NCBI GenBank assembly: GCA_900552225.1
Contig: URYX01000002.1
Span: forward strand, 1 to 45,358
Reading direction: 5' to 3'
Source of the DNA: an uncultured Oscillospiraceae bacterium
Lineage (GTDB): Bacteria; Bacillota; Clostridia; Oscillospirales; Acutalibacteraceae
Length of the DNA: 45,358 bases
In this document: positions 40,957-45,358 of the stretch, piece by piece
How the letters are laid out: each line of letters starts with the position of its first letter
Position numbering within the stretch: position 1 is the stretch's first letter
Translations under genes and position numbers: made by a program
Notes under the pieces: generated by a model
What the model was told of the DNA's origin: nothing
The model's input: only the letters and a program-made list of their open reading frames with translations
Databases searched by the model: none

Positions 40957-41024
40957 AAACGGTGGGGAGGTGCAGCGCAGCCGGAGGGAAGACCCGAGGA
41001 CTGCGAGGTACCGCCCTGCCGTTT
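40957..41024 (+). other. possible leader or terminator hairpin
   Basis: AAACGG (40957-40962) and CCGTTT (41019-41024) frame a GC-rich segment with inner pairing (CGCAG with CTGCG). It lies between paralogue 3 and the GT-C gene. No T run follows beyond GCTTT, so its role is uncertain. Confidence 0.3.
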
Positions 41025-41043
41025 GCTTTAGGGAGGAATGACT

Positions 41044-42531
41044 GTGCACAGAGGAAAGCCGCTGACGGCCGTGGGCCGGACGGCATGGCTTGCGGCGGGA
41101 ACGGCCGTGCTCTGCCTGCTCGGAGGCGCGGTGACGCTGACGGGGGCCGCGGCGGCTCAGGTGACCGCCGGCGTGCTGATTGCGCTGACGGGCGCTGCCG
41201 CGCTGCTGGCGCTCCGAGGCCGCCTGACGGCCGAACGCGCCTGCCTGCTGCTGTTGGCGGCCGGCATCCTGCTGCGCATCGCCTATGCGCTGTATACGGG
41301 CTACGGAGAACGGCAGCACGATGTGTGGCTGGTGACCAGCGGCAAGGGCCACATGGCCTACATCCAGTATATCGCGGAGCATCTGTCGCTGCCGGATACC
41401 AACCGCACGTGGCAGTTCTACCACCCGCCGCTGCACCATATCCTTGCGGGCCTGCTGTACCGCCTCCTGACCGCGTGCGGGGCCGCGGCGGAAACGGCGG
41501 CCGAGAAGCTCCAGCTGCTGACGGCCTTTTATTCCGGCGCGGCGCTGATCGTCAGCGACCGCATCGCGGTGCGCTGCGGCCTGCAGGGTGCCGGACGGGT
41601 GACGGCCCTGGCCTTTTTGGCGTTTCACCCGACCGGCCTGCTGCTCGCGGGCAGCCTCAATAACGACACACTGCTGTGGCTGCTCTCTCTGCTCACGCTG
41701 CTGTGGCTGCTCCGCTGGCAGGAGGCCCCGACCGTGTCCAACAGCGTCTGGATGGCCGTGTGGCTCGGCCTGTCCATGATGGCCAAGACCTCCGGCGTGC
41801 TGCTGGCTCCGGCCATTGCCTTTGCGTTCTGCCGCCTGCTGTGGCGGGCGCGCCGCTGCCCGCTGTCCGTGCGGCCGCAGTTCCGGCGGATGCTGCTGTT
41901 CGGCGCCGTCTCGATCCCGCTCGGCATGTGGTATCCCGTGCGCAACCTGCTGCGGTTCGGACAGCCGCTCTTTTACGTGCCGCGCATCTCGGACGTGGGA
42001 CAGTATGTCGGGGACGTGTCCTTTTCCGACCGCCTGTGGCGCATTCCGTGGGAGCAGCTCTCCTCTCCGTATCAGAGCCTGACGGAGGGGTATAATATAC
42101 CGCTCAGCGCGTGGAAAACCTCGCTGTTCGGTGAGGGGAATTTCGGCCCCGGCGTCTGGCCCTATCTGCTGCTCGGCAGCGCCGCTCTGCTGCTCCTTCC
42201 CGCTCTGTACGGCGCGGTGCTCTCGCTTGTGCGCCGCCCGCTGCGGGATACGGCGCAGCTTCTTGCCTGCGTGGCCGGCTTTATCACCGTGAGCTACACG
42301 GTGTTCTGCTTTACCTATCCGCATATCTGCTCGCAGGATTTCCGCTATCTCGTCATGACGCTGCCGGTGGTGGCCGTGTGGCTCGGCTATGCCGCCGAGG
42401 TGCCGCCGCAGAAGGACACGCACCGGGCCCTGTACCGGGTGCGGCAGGGCGTGACCGCGGCGGGCATGGCGCTGTTTTGCCTGTCGTCCGCGGCCGTCTA
42501 CCTGTCGGCGGGAATGTCGGCTGCTTTGTAA
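41044..42531 (+). CDS. GT-C (GT39/ArnT-like) membrane glycosyltransferase
   Basis: A 495-residue protein with about ten hydrophobic helices. After two helices the first outer loop has acidic 'RQHDVWLVTSGKGH', then 'WQFYHPPLHHILAGLLYRLL', the pattern of GT-C enzymes that move sugars from polyprenyl-phosphate carriers outside the membrane. Later, 'GSLNNDTLLWLLSLLTLLWL' is typical of this fold. GTG 41044 is preferred over ATG 41038 because GGGAGG lies 7 bp ahead of it and nearly touches the ATG; both are in frame. It would add sugars to surface glycans or proteins. The acceptor is unknown. Confidence 0.75.
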   Translation: MHRGKPLTAVGRTAWLAAGTAVLCLLGGAVTLTGAAAAQVTAGVLIALTGAAALLALRGRLTAERACLLLLAAGILLRIAYALYTGYGERQHDVWLVTSGKGHMAYIQYIAEHLSLPDTNRTWQFYHPPLHHILAGLLYRLLTACGAAAETAAEKLQLLTAFYSGAALIVSDRIAVRCGLQGAGRVTALAFLAFHPTGLLLAGSLNNDTLLWLLSLLTLLWLLRWQEAPTVSNSVWMAVWLGLSMMAKTSGVLLAPAIAFAFCRLLWRARRCPLSVRPQFRRMLLFGAVSIPLGMWYPVRNLLRFGQPLFYVPRISDVGQYVGDVSFSDRLWRIPWEQLSSPYQSLTEGYNIPLSAWKTSLFGEGNFGPGVWPYLLLGSAALLLLPALYGAVLSLVRRPLRDTAQLLACVAGFITVSYTVFCFTYPHICSQDFRYLVMTLPVVAVWLGYAAEVPPQKDTHRALYRVRQGVTAAGMALFCLSSAAVYLSAGMSAAL

Positions 42532-42550
42532 AAGGAGAGGAAGAAATACC

Positions 42551-43735
42551 ATGAAAATTCGCATCGGACGGCGGAGCACGGAGCTCCTGCGGCGGACGGC
42601 CGCCCTCGGGGCTGCCCTTCTGCTGCTAACGGCTGCGGCGGGCTGCCGTAAGACGGAGCCGCCGTCGCCCGGGGTCTCCGCTGCCCCTGAAGCAACCACC
42701 ACAGCGAAAAAGGAGGAATCCGCCGTGACAGAGTCCGCGGCACTGAAGCTGCCGGAGAGCAGCAAAGCCCTGGATTGGGACACGGCGCAGCAGCTGCTGA
42801 CGCTGTGCACCGGACACACCGCAGAGCGGCAGCGCCTGCTGCTGGAAAACGCCGGCTTTGAGGTGCTGCTCCAGGACCGCTACGATAAAGCGCCGGACGA
42901 CACATCGCATACCTGCGCCTATACGGTTGCCCGGCAGACCGTGACGCACCGGGGCGAGGCGCGCACACTGCTGGCGGTGATGGTGCGCGGCACCGACGCG
43001 GCGGAATGGTATTCCAACATGGATGTCGCCCCCTCGCGCCGGGAGGACACGGAGTATGCGGAGAACTTTCTGGAGGCGGCGCAGGACGTGCAGCGCGGCC
43101 TGCAGCCGCTGCTGGAGGTCGAGACGGAGCCGCTCGTGGCGGTAGCCGGCCACAGCCGCGGGGCGGCCTGTGCCAACCTGCTCGGTACCCTGCTGAACGC
43201 ATCGCTCGGCACGGAGCGGGTCTACGTATACACTTTTGCCACTCCGGCCACCTTCCGCGGCCGGGAGATCGGCGTGGACTGCGGCAATATTTTTAATTTC
43301 ATCAACCCCTGCGACCCGGTCACCAAGCTGCCGCTCGAGGGCTGGGGCTACTACCGCCCGGGGCGGGACATCCTGCTGCCCGGCGACGCGGACACGGCGC
43401 AGCGCGTCGAGGCGGGAATCCAGACGCTGTGGGCGGTTTCTCCGACGCTGTCTGCCTACTATAACGACCGCCATTCCCTGACGGGAGCGGGGCTTTCGGA
43501 GGACGGGATGACCGCCTATGAGCTGATGCGGTCGGTCGCCGGGTCGCTGGCCGATCCGGAGGCGGGCGGCCTGTCCCTGCCGGCGGGCGGCGTGTCTGAT
43601 GCGAGTGACCTCGCTCCCATGCTGTCCCTGCTGCAGAGCCTGGCGGGCGGCGACGGCACCGGCCTCGGACAGGTGGCGTCGCAGCATCTGCCCTCGACCT
43701 ACCGGACGCTGATGACGTCCGCGGCCTCCCGGTGA
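42551..43735 (+). CDS. lipase class 3-like lipoprotein
   Basis: A 394-residue lipoprotein (lipobox AAAGC, Cys32) with a short Thr/Ala/Lys linker. The alpha/beta-hydrolase core has 'VAGHSRGAA' (nucleophile Ser202), 'INPCDPVTKLP' (Asp255) and 'DRHSLTG' (His308), a complete catalytic triad of the lipase-3 (Mbeg1-like) type. 'MVRGTDAAEWYSNMD' matches the oxyanion-loop region ('RGT'). It would cleave ester bonds at the cell surface, such as lipids or acetyl esters. AAGGAGAGG precedes the start, 20 bp after the GT-C gene, suggesting one operon. Confidence 0.8.
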   Translation: MKIRIGRRSTELLRRTAALGAALLLLTAAAGCRKTEPPSPGVSAAPEATTTAKKEESAVTESAALKLPESSKALDWDTAQQLLTLCTGHTAERQRLLLENAGFEVLLQDRYDKAPDDTSHTCAYTVARQTVTHRGEARTLLAVMVRGTDAAEWYSNMDVAPSRREDTEYAENFLEAAQDVQRGLQPLLEVETEPLVAVAGHSRGAACANLLGTLLNASLGTERVYVYTFATPATFRGREIGVDCGNIFNFINPCDPVTKLPLEGWGYYRPGRDILLPGDADTAQRVEAGIQTLWAVSPTLSAYYNDRHSLTGAGLSEDGMTAYELMRSVAGSLADPEAGGLSLPAGGVSDASDLAPMLSLLQSLAGGDGTGLGQVASQHLPSTYRTLMTSAASR

Positions 43736-43753
43736 AATCCGCGCAGATTTCTG

Positions 43754-43782
43754 TGGACATTCGGCATGATTTGGGGTATACT
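43754..43782 (+). promoter_or_regulatory. sigma-A promoter of the lemA operon
   Basis: TGGACA (43754-43759) and TATACT (43777-43782), 17 bp apart, 36 bp before the lemA start; the -10 follows GGGG. It separates lemA from the lipase gene. Confidence 0.7.
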
Positions 43783-43817
43783 GAAATCAACTTCAACAAG
43801 ACGAGGTGTAAGAACTT

Positions 43818-44387
43818 ATGAAAAAGGGTTCCGTGATTCTGATCGCCGTATTGGCGGTCGTGGCGGTGATCGTGATTGCTCTGGTGGGCGGCTACAATTC
43901 CATGGTCGATGCACAGACCGACGTGGAGCAGAAGCAGGCCGATATTCAGACGCAGCTTCAGCGGCGCGCGGATCTGATTCCGAACTTTGTGGCCACGGTG
44001 AAGGGCTATTCGGACTATGAGCAGAGCACGCTGCAGGCCGTGACCGAGGCGCGCGCGGCGGTCGGCCGGGCCACAACGGCCGAGAGCATGGCACAGGCCG
44101 ACGAGCAGCTGGACAAGGCCATCAGCGTGTGGGTCAACGCGGTGACCGAGGCCTATCCCGACCTGAAGGCCAATCAGAACTATATCGCGCTGCAGGATGA
44201 GCTGGCCGGCACCGAAAACCGGATTGCGGTGGCGCGTCAGGACTATAACGAGAGCGCCAAAGAGTATAACGCCATGATCCGCCGCTTCCCGAAGAGCCTG
44301 CTGGCGGGGATGTTCGGCTTTGAAAAGGTCAGCTATTTTGAGGCGAGCGCGGGGGCGGAGGAAGTCCCCACCGTTTCGTTCGGATAA
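43818..44387 (+). CDS. lemA: LemA family protein
   Basis: A 189-residue protein with one N-terminal helix ('VILIAVLAVVAVIVIALVGG') and the LemA signature: 'YNSMVDAQTDVEQKQADIQT', 'RRADLIPNFVATVKGY' and 'YNESAKEYNAMIRRFPKSLLA'. LemA proteins are membrane-anchored helical proteins of unclear role, often beside TPM-domain genes, as here. Length is normal. AGACGAGGT precedes the start and the promoter at 43754 drives it. Confidence 0.93.
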   Translation: MKKGSVILIAVLAVVAVIVIALVGGYNSMVDAQTDVEQKQADIQTQLQRRADLIPNFVATVKGYSDYEQSTLQAVTEARAAVGRATTAESMAQADEQLDKAISVWVNAVTEAYPDLKANQNYIALQDELAGTENRIAVARQDYNESAKEYNAMIRRFPKSLLAGMFGFEKVSYFEASAGAEEVPTVSFG

Positions 44388-44391
44388 GCCC

Positions 44392-45159
44392 ATGAGACAA
44401 CGGAGCATGGGCCCTTGGACCGGCCTCGGGGCGGTCCTGCTGGCGGTGCTGCTGCTTGCGCGGCCCTTCCCGGCCGCCGCAGCCTCCCTGCGGCCGACCA
44501 CCGACTTTTTCGTCAACGATTTTGCCGGTGTGCTCTCGTCGGAGGATGCCGCGGCGATGCAGGATGAGGGCGAAAAGCTGGCGGCGGCCTGCAGGGCGCA
44601 GGTGGTGGCCGTCACGGTGGATACTCTCGACGGAGAGGACATCGACAGCTATGCCCTGAGCCTGGCGCGGGACTGGGGAATCGGGGATGCCGAGAAAAAC
44701 AACGGCATTCTCCTGCTGCTGGCGGTCGAGGACCGTCAGGTGAAGATCGAGGTCGGCCGAGGCCTGGAGGGCGCCCTGCCGGACAGTAAGGCCGGCCGGA
44801 TCCTGGACACCTACGGCACCCCGTATTTTTCGGAAAATCAGTTTTCCGAGGGAATGCGCGAGACCTATCACTCTCTGGTGAATGAGGTCTATATCGAGTA
44901 CGGACTGTCGCCGGACGAGGATTACGAGCCGGTGGAGGACGACGAGGGTAACGCCTGGATTATGCTGGCGGTGCTGGTGATCTTCCTCCTGATCGTCTTC
45001 GGAGGCGGCCGCGGGCGACGCGCCTTCGGCCCTGTTTTCATGGGCGGGAGCCGCTCGGGCGGCCACTCCTCGGGTGGATTTTTCGGCGGCGGCTCCGGAG
45101 GCGGCTTTTCCGGCGGAGGCGGCGGCTTCTCGGGCGGCGGGGCCTCCCGCGGCTTCTGA
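44392..45159 (+). CDS. TPM-domain membrane protein (YgcG family)
   Basis: A 255-residue protein with a signal peptide (to about 31), then the TPM domain (about 35-165; 'TDFFVNDFAGVLSSEDAAAM', 'NNGILLLLAVEDRQVKIEVG', 'GRGLEGALPDSKAGRILD'). A membrane helix ('AWIMLAVLVIFLLIVFGG') and a Gly/Ser-rich tail follow ('GGFFGGGSGGGFSGGGGGFS'), all usual for YgcG proteins. It starts only 4 bp after the lemA stop without a clear RBS, so it is translationally coupled. ATG 44407 is an alternative start. The LemA-TPM pair is common in bacteria; the function is uncertain. Confidence 0.9.
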   Translation: MRQRSMGPWTGLGAVLLAVLLLARPFPAAAASLRPTTDFFVNDFAGVLSSEDAAAMQDEGEKLAAACRAQVVAVTVDTLDGEDIDSYALSLARDWGIGDAEKNNGILLLLAVEDRQVKIEVGRGLEGALPDSKAGRILDTYGTPYFSENQFSEGMRETYHSLVNEVYIEYGLSPDEDYEPVEDDEGNAWIMLAVLVIFLLIVFGGGRGRRAFGPVFMGGSRSGGHSSGGFFGGGSGGGFSGGGGGFSGGGASRGF

Positions 45160-45358
45160 CCCCATCTTTTGGCCGCAGCCGACGGCATCCGATACGGCCC
45201 GGGCCGCAAACCGAACACAGTGGCAAGAGGCGGTGTGTACTCACACCGCCTCTTGCTCAGACTGTCAAAAAAGGCCGCAGGCCGCAAAAGCAGCATAAGT
45301 TCGAGAAAGAAACCGTGAATTTCCGATGCTTTCTCTTTGAATTATTAAAACACGGTTG
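45160..45358. other. gene-free window end with a perfect 15-bp inverted repeat
   Basis: No gene is visible. GCAAGAGGCGGTGTG (45223-45237) pairs exactly with CACACCGCCTCTTGC (45242-45256) over a 4-nt loop, followed by an A run (TGTCAAAAAAGG) rather than T. It lies 63 bp after the TPM stop. The last 50 bp are AT-rich, with a 7-bp inverted repeat AACCGTG/CACGGTT, and may be the start of a promoter for a gene beyond the edge. Confidence 0.65.

Overview
The window looks like the chromosome of a GC-rich, spore-forming Firmicute of the class Clostridia, probably a gut Oscillospiraceae-type bacterium. The evidence is a spoVAE gene behind a sigma-G-like promoter, strong AGGAGG ribosome binding sites, TTGACA/TATAAT-type promoters, several lipobox lipoproteins, a sortase-type surface protein and many CUT1 sugar-ABC and glycoside hydrolase genes. 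There are no tRNA, rRNA, CRISPR, transposase or phage genes that I can see. Genus and species cannot be read from this sequence.

Layout: (1) 1-3000, + strand: the end of an MMPL/RND transporter, a 44-residue one-helix membrane protein and a secreted heptad-repeat (YhgE/Pip-like) partner. (2) 3152-6628, - strand: a solitary spoVAE, a metallophosphoesterase and a cytoplasmic GH78-type alpha-L-rhamnosidase. An AraC regulator (6777-7598) is divergent from the GH78 gene and has a clear promoter. (3) 7599-8182: a repeat-rich gap, a strong terminator and a small zinc-ribbon gene. (4) 8244-15003: a divergent pair, a beta-helix (pectin-lyase-fold) lipoprotein and a 1336-residue modular wall-anchored protein. 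They are separated by 421 bp of regulatory DNA with two AAGCGCTT palindromes. (5) 15075-37896, + strand: the main carbohydrate locus. It holds a lipoprotein SBP, a 966-residue modular SBP, a permease pair, an NHL-TPR-Yip1 membrane protein, a DUF5696-type lipoprotein, a second permease pair, a GH38 homologue, a GH27 enzyme, an unrecognised 983-residue protein, a HAD phosphatase and a GH43 lipoprotein. (6) 38000-40936: three related lipoproteins, two behind near-identical promoters. (7) 41044-45159: a GT-C-type membrane protein, a lipase-3-like lipoprotein, LemA and a TPM-domain protein.

Reading regions 2-5 together, extracellular lipoproteins and the wall protein would bind or trim a plant or host polysaccharide. 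Two sets of CUT1 permeases would import the oligosaccharides. Cytoplasmic GH78, GH27, GH38-like and unknown enzymes, all without signal peptides, would finish breakdown. Rhamnosidase, GH43, alpha-galactosidase and beta-helix folds fit a pectic or rhamnogalacturonan-like glycan, but the substrate is inference. No ABC ATPase is encoded here, so a shared MsmK-type ATPase elsewhere is expected.

The most unusual parts are the importer core (modular SBP, two permease pairs, NHL-TPR-Yip1 protein, DUF5696-type protein), the GH38 homologue with Phe in place of the catalytic nucleophile Asp, and the large unrecognised protein next to it.
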